Assembly (NCBI RefSeq): GCF_902506195.1
Contig: NZ_LR732817.1
Location: 1,130,909 to 1,194,908, forward strand
Source of the DNA: Citricoccus sp. K5
Lineage (GTDB): Bacteria; Actinomycetota; Actinomycetes; Actinomycetales; Micrococcaceae
Direction: 5' to 3'
DNA length: 64,000 nucleotides
Made by a program: the position numbers and the translations under genes. This document shows, piece by piece, positions 44,241 through 52,443 of the stretch (positions within the stretch are counted from its first letter, which is position 1; each line of letters opens with the position of its first letter). The notes beneath the pieces are model-generated. The model did no database searches. It was not told the origin of the DNA and worked only from the letters and a program-made list of their open reading frames with translations.

Positions 44241-45393
44241 GCAGGTCCCCAATCCGGTGACGGGTCGGGACACCCTGCACCGGGCCCGCCGCCTGGTCAT
44301 CAAGATCGGTTCCTCATCCCTGACCACCCCCACGGGCGTGAACCGGGAAGCCATTGATTCGCTCGTGGACACGATCGCCGCCGTCCGCGCCCGCGGCACG
44401 GAGGTCATCCTGGTGTCCTCGGGGACCATCGCCGCCGGCATCCACCCCCTGGGGTTGGGCAAGCGCCCGCGTGACCTGGCCACGCAGCAGGCCGCGGCCG
44501 CAGTCGGGCAGGGCAAGCTGCTGGCCGAGTACACGGCCTCCTTCGCGCGCCACGGCACCGAGGTGGCGCAGGTGCTGCTGACCGCGGAGGACCTGATCCG
44601 CCGCACCCAGTACACCAATGCGCACCGGGCACTGAACCGGCTGCTGGCCTTGTCGGTGGTCCCGATCGTGAACGAGAACGACACCGTCACCACCGCGGAG
44701 ATCCGGTTCGGGGACAATGACCGGCTCTCGGCACTGGTGGCCAACCTGCTGCGCGCGGATGCGCTGCTGCTGCTGACGGATGTCGATGCCCTGTACACCG
44801 CGCCGCCGTCACGCCCCGGCTCGGAACGCATCGCCCACGTGGTCTCGAAGGCTGAACTGGACACGGTGCTGATCGGGCGGACAGGGCCGGCCGGCGTCGG
44901 GACCGGAGGGATGGTCACCAAAGTGGACGCCGCCGGGATCGCCACCGGCTCGGGGATCCACGCGATCGTCACCTCGGCGCAGAACGCCGAGGCGGCGCTG
45001 GCCGGAGAGGACGTGGGCACCTGGTTCCAGGCCTCCGGGAAGCGGCAGTCCGCGCGCGGCATCTGGCTCGGCCTGCTCGCCGAGGTGCAGGGCCGCGTGG
45101 TGCTCGACGACGGCGCGGTCGCCGCGGTCGTGAAGAACCGCCGGTCCCTGCTGCCCGCCGGGATCACCGGGGTGGAAGGGGCCTTCGAGGCCGGCGACCC
45201 GGTCGAGTTGGCGGACGCCCATGGCACCGTGGTGGCCCGTGGCTTCGTCAATTACTCCTCGACGGAGCTTCCGGCCATGCTCGGTCGGCACACCGTCCAG
45301 CTGCGTGAGGAGTTCGGGCCTGAGTATCAGCGGCCCGTGGTGCACACCGACGATTGTGTCCGACTGCCGGCGAGGGCACGGCCTCGGCGCTAG
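44233..45393 (+). CDS. proB: Glutamate 5-kinase
   Basis: The first enzyme of proline synthesis, 386 residues. The amino-acid kinase domain has [44 protein letters not shown] and [14 protein letters not shown]-terminal PUA domain follows ([24 protein letters not shown]). The ATG at 44233 overlaps the end of obg. It is 9 bases upstream of proA, so ProB and ProA are made together. Proline is also an osmolyte. Confidence 0.96.
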   Translation: MAEQVPNPVTGRDTLHRARRLVIKIGSSSLTTPTGVNREAIDSLVDTIAAVRARGTEVILVSSGTIAAGIHPLGLGKRPRDLATQQAAAAVGQGKLLAEYTASFARHGTEVAQVLLTAEDLIRRTQYTNAHRALNRLLALSVVPIVNENDTVTTAEIRFGDNDRLSALVANLLRADALLLLTDVDALYTAPPSRPGSERIAHVVSKAELDTVLIGRTGPAGVGTGGMVTKVDAAGIATGSGIHAIVTSAQNAEAALAGEDVGTWFQASGKRQSARGIWLGLLAEVQGRVVLDDGAVAAVVKNRRSLLPAGITGVEGAFEAGDPVELADAHGTVVARGFVNYSSTELPAMLGRHTVQLREEFGPEYQRPVVHTDDCVRLPARARPRR

Positions 45394-45402
45394 GCTGGGG
45401 GT

Positions 45403-46761
45403 ATGTCCACGACTGCCCAGAACAACGCCCCCGTCACCGACTCAGCGACCGGAACCGGGCCCTCCGGCGAACCGGCCGTGGCCACGGTGCCGGAGGAGAT
45501 CCGCGAAGCGATCCTCGCGGTGGCCGAGCGGGCCCGCAGGGCGCGGCCGGAGCTGGCCACCGCGCGTCGGGCCCGGAAGGACGAGACGCTGCAGGGCATG
45601 GCGGACGCGCTGCGTGAGAACGCCTCCGCGATCCTGGCGGCCAACCGCAAGGACGTGGAGAAGGGCCGCGAGAAGGGCACGTCAGAGGCCATGCTCGATC
45701 GGCTCAGCCTGGACGGGCCGCGGATCGAGGCCCTGGCGGCCGCCCTGGAGGAGCTCGTGGCGTTGCCGGACCCCGTCGGAAACGTGGTGCGCGGACGGGA
45801 CCTGCCCAACGGCCTGCACATGACCCAGCTGCGCGTCCCCCTGGGCGTGGTGGGAGCCATCTACGAGGCACGCCCCAACGTCACCGTGGACATCGCCGGG
45901 CTGGCCCTGAAATCCGGCAACGCCGTGATCCTGCGCGGCGGCTCCGCCGCGCGGGAGACCAACACGGTGCTCATCCAGATCCTCCGGGAGCAGGCACTGT
46001 CCCACGGCTTCGAGTCGGACATCGTCCAGGGGATCGATGAGTTGGGCCGGGACGGCGCCACGGCCCTGATGTCCGAGCGCGGCTCCGTGGACGTCCTGGT
46101 GCCGCGCGGCGGACGGGAGCTGATCCAGTCCGTGGTCCGCAACGCCAACGTGCCCGTCATCGAGACCGGTGAGGGCAACGTGCACCTCTACATCGACGAG
46201 TCGGCTCCGGTGAAGATGGCCGTGGACATCGCTCTGAATGCCAAGACCCAGCGCGTCTCCGTGTGCAACACCGCCGAGACCCTGCTGATCCACGCGGGGG
46301 CGGCGGAGGCCGGCCGCGAGGTGCTGCGCGCACTGCACCGGGCCGGGGTGCTCCTGCACGTGGACGAGGGCGCCCGCGCGTGGTTGCCCACCGAAGCGGA
46401 GGCCACGGCCACGCCGGCCACGGAGGAGGACTGGGGCACCGAGTATCTGGCCCTCGAACTGGCCGTGAAGACCGTGGGCTCGCTCGATGAGGCCATGGAC
46501 CACATCCGCCGCTGGTCCACCGGGCACACCGAGGCGATCGTGACCAACGACCTGGCCAACGCAGACCGGTTTGTCGCGGAAATCGACTCCGCCGCTGTCA
46601 TCGTCAACGCCTCGACCCGCTTTACGGACGGCGGCCAACTGGGGCTCGGCGCTGAGGTGGGGATCTCCACGCAGAAGATGCACGCACGCGGCCCCATGGG
46701 CCTCGAGGAACTCACCACCACCAAGTGGGTGCTGCGCGGCCAGGGCCAGGTCCGATCCTGA
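45403..46761 (+). CDS. proA: Glutamate-5-semialdehyde dehydrogenase (gamma-glutamyl phosphate reductase)
   Basis: This 452-residue NADPH-dependent enzyme acts after ProB. Catalytic Cys is in QRVSVCNTAETLL. IYEARPNVTVDIAGLALKSGNAVILRGGSAA and TRFTDGGQLGLGAEVGISTQKMHARGPMGLEEL are family motifs. A 35-residue N-terminal extension is present. ATG 45403. Confidence 0.96.
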   Translation: MSTTAQNNAPVTDSATGTGPSGEPAVATVPEEIREAILAVAERARRARPELATARRARKDETLQGMADALRENASAILAANRKDVEKGREKGTSEAMLDRLSLDGPRIEALAAALEELVALPDPVGNVVRGRDLPNGLHMTQLRVPLGVVGAIYEARPNVTVDIAGLALKSGNAVILRGGSAARETNTVLIQILREQALSHGFESDIVQGIDELGRDGATALMSERGSVDVLVPRGGRELIQSVVRNANVPVIETGEGNVHLYIDESAPVKMAVDIALNAKTQRVSVCNTAETLLIHAGAAEAGREVLRALHRAGVLLHVDEGARAWLPTEAEATATPATEEDWGTEYLALELAVKTVGSLDEAMDHIRRWSTGHTEAIVTNDLANADRFVAEIDSAAVIVNASTRFTDGGQLGLGAEVGISTQKMHARGPMGLEELTTTKWVLRGQGQVRS

Positions 46762-46877
46762 CGGGGGCCGGAGCTGTGCGGGGAACGTACTAGGATGGAC
46801 CGCAGACATCACCGTGATACGAGGCCGGGGCGCCGGCCATCTTAGTAGTCTGAGCAGTTTTAAGGGAGAACCACCAG

Positions 46878-47105
46878 ATGCAGAACATCACCGCGGCCGT
46901 GACCGTTGCCGCTGAAGAGGCCCACGTGGTCAACGAGCTCATCGCCCCGGACTGGGTCTTCGGTGTGGGGACCTTCGCCATCCTGATGCTGTTGCTGGTG
47001 GCCACCATGTCCCTCCGTTCCGTCTCGCAGCGCCACCCCGCGCCGGCCACTGACGTCAACGTCCACGGATCGGCTGGCCACGGCGGCCAGCGTTCCGGCC
47101 ACTGA
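46878..47105 (+). CDS. Small single-pass membrane protein
   Basis: A 75-residue protein with one hydrophobic helix (WVFGVGTFAILMLLLVATMSL) flanked by an acidic N-terminus and a His/Gly/Pro-rich C-terminus (HPAPATDVNVHGSAGHGGQR). AAGGGAG precedes the ATG. Small proteins at this position between proA and nadD recur in Micrococcaceae. Function unknown. Confidence 0.75.
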   Translation: MQNITAAVTVAAEEAHVVNELIAPDWVFGVGTFAILMLLLVATMSLRSVSQRHPAPATDVNVHGSAGHGGQRSGH

Positions 47106-47129
47106 TCCACCCCTGAACCGCATCTCACT

Positions 47130-47876
47130 GTGACCCACCGTCGCTTCCGCCTGGGCATCATGGGTGGCACCTTCGACCCCATCCACCACGGGCACCTCGT
47201 CGCCGCCTCTGAGGTGGCCTCCGAGCTGGACCTGGATGAGGTCGTCTTCGTGCCCACCGGCCAACCCTGGCAGAAGGACGCGGGGAGGGTGTCACCCGCC
47301 GAGCACCGGTATCTCATGACCGTGGTCGCGACTGCCTCGAACCCCCGCTTCACGGTGTCCCGCGTGGACATCGACAGGCCCGGCCCCACGTACACGGCGG
47401 ACACCCTGCGGGACCTGAAGACCCTCCGGCCCGAGGCCGAGCTGTTCTTCATCACCGGTGCCGACGCCCTCGAGCAGATCATGACCTGGAAGGACGTCGA
47501 GAAGCTCTGGGACATGGCCCAATTCGTGGGCGTGACCCGCCCGGGACATGACCTGGTGGAGCTGGGGCCGGAGACCGGCGTCAAGCTCATGGAGATCCCC
47601 GCCATGGCGATCTCCTCCACCGATTGCCGAGACCGGGTCCAGGACGGAAAGCCGGTCTGGTACCTGGTGCCGGACGGCGTGGTCCAGTACATCGCCAAGC
47701 ACAACCTGTACCTCCCGTCCGCCCATATCCCCGGAGGGGGGCTGGGCGGCGGCAGCGGTGACGGCCAGGAGCCGTTCACCGGGGGGAGCCGTCCGCCCGA
47801 GATGCTCCCGGACACACCACGGCAGTCCGGGAATCCGGCTGCCGCACCAGCATCGACGCCGGGAACCACCGTATGA
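47130..47876 (+). CDS. nadD: Nicotinate-nucleotide adenylyltransferase
   Basis: NadD forms deamido-NAD from nicotinate mononucleotide. The nucleotide-binding motif is [16 protein letters not shown] and the C-terminal signature is [16 protein letters not shown]-like YTADTLRDL and [15 protein letters not shown] are also typical. The core ends near residue 205 and is followed by a Gly/Pro-rich tail of about 40 residues. The GTG at 47130 is the conserved start. The stop overlaps the next ATG. Confidence 0.95.
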   Translation: MTHRRFRLGIMGGTFDPIHHGHLVAASEVASELDLDEVVFVPTGQPWQKDAGRVSPAEHRYLMTVVATASNPRFTVSRVDIDRPGPTYTADTLRDLKTLRPEAELFFITGADALEQIMTWKDVEKLWDMAQFVGVTRPGHDLVELGPETGVKLMEIPAMAISSTDCRDRVQDGKPVWYLVPDGVVQYIAKHNLYLPSAHIPGGGLGGGSGDGQEPFTGGSRPPEMLPDTPRQSGNPAAAPASTPGTTV

Positions 47877-49048
47877 GTCAGCAGGACCAGAAGCCGCAGG
47901 CCGCCAAGCCCCGTCTGGGCAGGCCCCAGATCAAACGCGGTGCGCCGGGGGTGGAGCCCGCCGAGACCTCCACCGGCGGAACCCCGGCCGAGCTGCAACT
48001 GCCGACGCGGCGCTCACTGCGCCAGCACCGCCGTGCGGACAGCGAGGCCGGCGCCCCGGCCGGCGATCTCTCCAGGGCGACGATCCTGGAGTTGCCAGCC
48101 ACCTCGATCAGCCCCGCCGACGTCGGCCCGCTCACCGGACAGCTGCCCCGCGTCATCTACGCCACCGGTGAGCCCGGAGGCGGTGGATATGCCATCAAGT
48201 CCCCGGACGAGGCGGTGCCCTCGATCGGCGGTGACACAGCCCCCGCGGACCGGCCCGCGCTGAAGGCCCGCCGGGCCACCGGTGCAGCGGACCGTGAGGC
48301 CGGGGGACCGGGGAAGCAGTCCACCGCGTCGGTGGCGGCCTCCTCAGCTGGCCTGCTGCCCGAGGACGTGACGCTGGACCGTGACGGCGTTCCCGTGGGC
48401 CCGGACGGGCAGCCGCTCTCGCGGCGGCAACTGCGCGAATGGCGCCGCCAGCAGGGCACTGCCATGCCGGTCGCTGCCACGCCGGCCACCCGCCGTGAGG
48501 CCACCCGGGCCCGCCGGGCGGAGGCACCTGCGGGGGCGCCCTCCGGAGCCGTGGCGGAGGGCGCTGAGATCGCCGACGGCGGCACGGTCACGTCCGCTGC
48601 ACCGGGCACCTCCGCTGGACAACCGTTCACCCGGGAGTCCCTCGCCGCGGAGGGCGCCGCGCTGGCTGCCCGGATCGAGGCCGCGGAAGGGGCGGACCCC
48701 TCCACGGTCGACCCGTCCCTGCTCCGGGAGCAGGAGCTGTTGGCCGAGAAGGCTCGGCAGCTCAACACCGGCCTCATCCGCCAGGTCCCGCCGTCGGCTC
48801 CGCAGGTCTCTTCGACCTCGGTGGCCAGGTCACCGGCCGTAGCGAAGCCGGCGGCTGGCCCTGCCGCACCGAAGCACGGGGCAGTCTCGCCCACCGACCG
48901 GCACGAGCCCGTGGACGCACAGTCCGCGCATGGGCTCGACTCCATCCAGGCCTCCGAATGGTCCTCACGCGAGCGGACCCTGATGATCGTGGCCGGGATC
49001 GTGGTCCTGATCCTCGTGGTCGCCCTGATTCTCGCCATCGTCTTCTGA
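47873..49048 (+). CDS. Tail-anchored hypothetical protein (between nadD and rsfS)
   Basis: A 391-residue protein of low complexity. The N-terminal 360 residues are hydrophilic, with several basic or Ala-rich stretches ([30 protein letters not shown]). [23 protein letters not shown] is the most conserved-looking element. The C-terminus is a single hydrophobic helix ([21 protein letters not shown]) with nothing after it, so the protein is probably tail-anchored. The ATG overlaps the nadD stop. No catalytic motif was recognised. Confidence 0.8.
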   Translation: MSQQDQKPQAAKPRLGRPQIKRGAPGVEPAETSTGGTPAELQLPTRRSLRQHRRADSEAGAPAGDLSRATILELPATSISPADVGPLTGQLPRVIYATGEPGGGGYAIKSPDEAVPSIGGDTAPADRPALKARRATGAADREAGGPGKQSTASVAASSAGLLPEDVTLDRDGVPVGPDGQPLSRRQLREWRRQQGTAMPVAATPATRREATRARRAEAPAGAPSGAVAEGAEIADGGTVTSAAPGTSAGQPFTRESLAAEGAALAARIEAAEGADPSTVDPSLLREQELLAEKARQLNTGLIRQVPPSAPQVSSTSVARSPAVAKPAAGPAAPKHGAVSPTDRHEPVDAQSAHGLDSIQASEWSSRERTLMIVAGIVVLILVVALILAIVF

Positions 49049-49164
49049 CGGCCGTCCCTCCACCGCTACCTCCGTCCTGTCCACTGCTTTCACCGTTTCT
49101 TCACAATTCCTTCCCGATTCCACTCATCCGACCCGTTCGCTGACCGATCCACACCGAGGTGCCT

Positions 49165-49611
49165 ATGACCATTCCCGAGACCACCCTGACCGCACTCAAA
49201 CTGGCCGGACAGGCCGCCGCAGACAAGCAGGCCACAGACATCGTGGCCGTTGACGTGGCGCAGCAGATGGGCCTCACGGACGCCTTCCTGATCGCCTCCG
49301 CCGGCTCCGAACGGCAAGTCGTCTCGGTGGTGGACGAGATCGAGGACGTGCTGACCCAACAGCTCACGCTGGATGCCCTCCGCCGCGAGGGCAAGGCCGG
49401 TGGCCGATGGGTCCTGCTGGACTACGGACACTTCGTGGTGCACGTCCAGCACGAGGAGGAGCGCGTGTTCTATGCGCTGGACCGCCTCTGGAAGGATTCC
49501 CCCCTGGTGGACCTTGGGTTGGCCGATGGCGTGGCCGCGGAAGAGGGCGGCTCCACGGTGCACCCGGACGAGGGCCAGCGGGATTGGACCCCCAGCCGGG
49601 ATCAGGATTGA
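49165..49611 (+). CDS. rsfS: Ribosome silencing factor RsfS
   Basis: RsfS (148 residues) binds L14 and blocks subunit joining in starvation. Seen: DIVAVDVAQQMGLTDAFLIASAGSERQVVSVVDEIEDVL, GRWVLLDYGHFVVHVQHEEERVFYALDRLW. The C-terminal 30 residues are an acidic extension. ATG 49165 follows GAGG; a GTG two codons earlier is less likely. Confidence 0.95.
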   Translation: MTIPETTLTALKLAGQAAADKQATDIVAVDVAQQMGLTDAFLIASAGSERQVVSVVDEIEDVLTQQLTLDALRREGKAGGRWVLLDYGHFVVHVQHEEERVFYALDRLWKDSPLVDLGLADGVAAEEGGSTVHPDEGQRDWTPSRDQD

Positions 49612-49620
49612 TCTCTCTCC

Positions 49621-49660
49621 ACACGGTTGAACAAGACTGAACAGTACTGACCGAGACTGA
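49621..49660 (+). repeat. Four 10-bp units each ending in TGA
   Basis: ACACGGTTGA, ACAAGACTGA, ACAGTACTGA and CCGAGACTGA follow each other exactly, so TGA recurs at 49628, 49638, 49648 and 49658. They lie just before the phosphatase gene. Each TGA also adds stops after rsfS. Confidence 0.7.
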
Positions 49661-49675
49661 ACCGGGGGAGACGGG

Positions 49676-50290
49676 ATGCGACTGGTCTTGTTGCGGCATG
49701 GCCGCACGGCGTGGAACGCCGAGGAGCGCTACCAGGGACACACGGATATCCCCCTGGACGACGTCGGCCGGTCCCAGGCCGCGGAGGCCGCGGTCCGGCT
49801 GGCCGGCCACCATTTCGACCTGGCGGCATCCTCACCCTTAGTCCGGGCCCGCGCCACCGCGGAATCCGTGGTGGACGGCCGTGGTCTGGACCTGGTGCTG
49901 CACGAGGAGTTCAAGGAGACCGGCGGCGGCACCTGGGAGGGTCTGAGCTTCAGCGAGATCCGGACCCAGTGGCCGGACGACTGGACCACGTGGCGCAACT
50001 CCCATCTGGACCACGGCCCCTTGGACGGGGAGACCCCGCGGCAGTCGGGCACCCGGGTGATCACTGCCATCACCCGCATGGTGGGCGAGGCGGAGTCCAC
50101 CCTCGGCACGCCGGAGGCCATGCTGGTCACGGCCCACGGCAACTGCCTCCGGGCCGCGGCTACGCTTCTGACCGGCATGGACGCCGCCGGGATGGGGCGG
50201 TTGGAGCGGCTGCGCAATGGTGCGGCGATCGTGCTCGAGGGCTCGCCGCAGCGCCCCGGGCGTTGGCGGATCGAGGCCTACAACGCGTGA
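49676..50290 (+). CDS. Histidine phosphatase (phosphoglycerate mutase-like)
   Basis: A 204-residue phosphohydrolase. RHG motif in LVLLRHGRTAWNAEERYQG, SSPLVRARATAE, GGGTWEGLSFSEI and the second His in LVTAHGNCLRAA. The family removes phosphate from small metabolites such as alpha-ribazole phosphate or sugar phosphates; the true substrate cannot be told. GGGGGAG precedes the ATG. It follows rsfS, a common actinobacterial neighbour. Confidence 0.9.
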   Translation: MRLVLLRHGRTAWNAEERYQGHTDIPLDDVGRSQAAEAAVRLAGHHFDLAASSPLVRARATAESVVDGRGLDLVLHEEFKETGGGTWEGLSFSEIRTQWPDDWTTWRNSHLDHGPLDGETPRQSGTRVITAITRMVGEAESTLGTPEAMLVTAHGNCLRAAATLLTGMDAAGMGRLERLRNGAAIVLEGSPQRPGRWRIEAYNA

Positions 50291-50376
50291 TGAGCGGGTG
50301 ATCAACGGGTGACGGCCGGCGCGCGGACGACTATCTGTACTGCTCTGTGCCCTCGGCCACAGGGGATCCGTTCGAT

Positions 50377-50406
50377 TTGCGGAGCGTGCGAAGTGCTGTG
50401 TATATT
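50377..50406 (+). promoter_or_regulatory. Promoter of tRNA-Ala
   Basis: TTGCGG (50377-50382) and TATATT (50401-50406) are spaced by 18 bases. Transcription would start about 45 bases before the tRNA. Confidence 0.7.
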
Positions 50407-50459
50407 TATGGAGTTGCTTCGGACGGAACGGAAACGGGAAAGCCAGAAACAACGCATCT

Positions 50460-50535
50460 GGGGGTATGGCGCAGTTGGTAGCGCGTCTCCATGGCATGGA
50501 GAAGGTCAGGGGTTCGAATCCCCTTACCTCCACCA
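50460..50535 (+). tRNA. tRNA-Ala (anticodon GGC)
   Basis: A 76-base cloverleaf: acceptor GGGGGTA with TACCTCC (one G-T pair), D arm, and an anticodon stem TCTCC/GGAGA with loop ATGGCAT, anticodon GGC. The T arm is AGGGG-TTCGAAT-CCCCT, and ACCA is encoded at the 3' end. It reads GCC codons. Confidence 0.96.
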
Positions 50536-50540
50536 GGTGA

Positions 50541-50573
50541 AAAGCCCTTGTTCTTCGGAATAAGGGCTTTTTT
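50541..50573 (+). terminator. Rho-independent terminator after tRNA-Ala
   Basis: AAAGCCCTT pairs with AAGGGCTTT around a 12-base loop and is followed by TTT, starting five bases after the CCA. Confidence 0.9.
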
Positions 50574-50667
50574 GTTGCCTCGATACGGCGGCCACCCTGC
50601 ACCGGGGCGGCGGAGCTCCACCGTGAGGGGTAGCATGGGGAGTTGATCTCCCTGTAGCGGTCCGCGT

Positions 50668-50695
50668 CCATGCCGGATCCGTGCAGTCGGCATGG
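50668..50695 (+). other. Hairpin in the RNase J leader
   Basis: CCATGCCG (50668-50675) pairs perfectly with CGGCATGG (50688-50695) about 40 bases before the RNase J start. A smaller GGGAG-TTGA-TCTCCC hairpin lies upstream near 50638. Possible self-processing or stability element of an RNase mRNA. Confidence 0.45.
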
Positions 50696-50735
50696 TCCCC
50701 CTGTCTTGAAACAATCCCGATGAAAGCGTGATCCT

Positions 50736-52421
50736 TTGGCCCGTTCGCCCCGCAAGTCCAAGTCCCCGTCCGGCGTTCCTTCCGGGGGGCTGCGGGTCAC
50801 GCCGCTGGGAGGCCTCGGCGAGGTCGGGCGCAACATGACCGTCTTCGAGTACAACGGCAAGCTGTTGATCGTCGACTGCGGTGTGCTGTTCCCCGAGGAG
50901 CACCAGCCCGGTATCGACGTCATCCTGCCGGACTTCACGTCCCTGCAGGGCCGCTGGGATGACATTGTCGGCATCGTCCTGACGCACGGCCACGAGGACC
51001 ACATCGGCGGCGTCCCCTACCTGCTCAAGGAACGCCCGAACATCCCCCTGATCGGCTCCCAGCTGACCTTGGCGTTCATCACCGCCAAGCTCACCGAGCA
51101 CAAGATCACCCCGGTGACAGTGCACGTGGAGGCCGAGGACATCCACCAGTCCGGCCCCTTCGAGCTCGAGTTCGTGGCCGTGAACCACTCCATCCCGGAC
51201 GCGCTGGCCGTGGCCATCCGCACCCCGGCCGGCCTGGTCCTGCACACGGGCGACTTCAAGATGGACCAGTTCCCGCTGGACGGCCGGATCACGGACCTGC
51301 GTCACTTCGCCCGCCTGGGCGAGGAGGGCGTGGACCTGTTCCTCACCGACTCCACCAACGCCGAGGTCCCCGGCTTCACCATCTCCGAGCGCGAACTGAC
51401 CCCGGCGATCGACCAGGTCTTCGCCACCGCACCGAAGCGGATCATCGTCTCCAGCTTCGCCAGCCACGTGCACCGGATCCAGCAGGTCCTGGACTCCGCG
51501 CACGCCCACGGCCGCAAGGTGGCGTTCGTGGGGCGGTCCATGGTCAAGAACATGGGGATCGCGCGCGAGCTGGACTACCTGAAGATCCCACGCGGGCTGG
51601 TGGTGGATTTCAAGAAGCTGCAGTCGATGCCGGACAACAAGGTCACCCTGATCTGCACCGGCTCCCAGGGCGAGCCGCTGGCGGCGCTGTCCCGGATGGC
51701 CAACGGCAGCCACCAGATCAGGCTCGGCGCGGATGACACGGTGCTGATGGCCAGCTCGCTGATCCCCGGCAACGAGAACGCCATCTACGGCATCATCAAC
51801 AAGTTCACGGACCTCGGGGTCAAGGTGGTGCACAAGGGCAACGCCAAGGTGCACGTCTCCGGACACGCCTCCGCCGGCGAACTCGTCTACTGCTACAACA
51901 TCGTCCAGCCCACGCACGTCATGCCCGTCCACGGTGAGTCCAAGCACCTGCACGCCAACGCGGACCTCGCCGTCAAGACCGGCATCGCCCCTGAGCGCGT
52001 GCTGGTCGTCAAGGACGGCACCACCGTGGACCTGGTCAACGGCAAGGCCGCTGTCTCCGGTCAGGTCGAGGCCGGCCTGGTCTATGTGGACGGCCACACC
52101 GTCGGCAAGGTCACCGAGGAGACCCTGAAGGAGCGCACGTCGCTGCAGGAAGGCGGCGCCGTGACGGTCGTGGCCCTCGTGGACGCGGACACCAACCAGC
52201 TCGCCGAGCCGCTCGAGTTCGTCACCAAGGGCTTCATCCAGGACAAGGTGATCTTCGACGGTGCAGCCAAGAAGGTCTCGATCGCCCTGTCCAAGCCGTC
52301 CGTGTCCGAGATCGACGACCTCGACAAGCTCGAGCAGCTGATCGGCGAGACCGTGGCCCGTCACCTCGACCGTGCCTACCGCCGGGCGCCCGTCCTGACC
52401 GTCGTCGTCATCGACGCCTGA
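50736..52421 (+). CDS. rnj: Ribonuclease J
   Basis: A 561-residue metallo-beta-lactamase/beta-CASP RNase with 5'-exo and endonuclease activity. Metal site THGHEDHIGG, HTGDFKMDQFPLDG, SHVHRIQQ and HVSGHASAGELVYCYNIVQPTHVMPVHGE are intact. The N-terminal 20 residues are basic (ARSPRKSKSPSG). The only in-frame start near the conserved region is TTG 50736, which has a poor ribosome binding site (AAAGCGTGA). RNase E and RNase J are thus both encoded within 13 kb. Confidence 0.95.
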   Translation: MARSPRKSKSPSGVPSGGLRVTPLGGLGEVGRNMTVFEYNGKLLIVDCGVLFPEEHQPGIDVILPDFTSLQGRWDDIVGIVLTHGHEDHIGGVPYLLKERPNIPLIGSQLTLAFITAKLTEHKITPVTVHVEAEDIHQSGPFELEFVAVNHSIPDALAVAIRTPAGLVLHTGDFKMDQFPLDGRITDLRHFARLGEEGVDLFLTDSTNAEVPGFTISERELTPAIDQVFATAPKRIIVSSFASHVHRIQQVLDSAHAHGRKVAFVGRSMVKNMGIARELDYLKIPRGLVVDFKKLQSMPDNKVTLICTGSQGEPLAALSRMANGSHQIRLGADDTVLMASSLIPGNENAIYGIINKFTDLGVKVVHKGNAKVHVSGHASAGELVYCYNIVQPTHVMPVHGESKHLHANADLAVKTGIAPERVLVVKDGTTVDLVNGKAAVSGQVEAGLVYVDGHTVGKVTEETLKERTSLQEGGAVTVVALVDADTNQLAEPLEFVTKGFIQDKVIFDGAAKKVSIALSKPSVSEIDDLDKLEQLIGETVARHLDRAYRRAPVLTVVVIDA

Positions 52422-52443
52422 CCCGAGCTACTACGGTTGGGGC

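Noticed and set aside
43323-45251. A 642-codon minus-strand open frame opposite obg and proB
   Set aside because: Ser/Thr/Ala-rich translation without motifs, opposite two well-conserved genes.
50406-52364. A 652-codon minus-strand open frame opposite RNase J
   Set aside because: It runs through the tRNA-Ala and its terminator; it is an antisense shadow.
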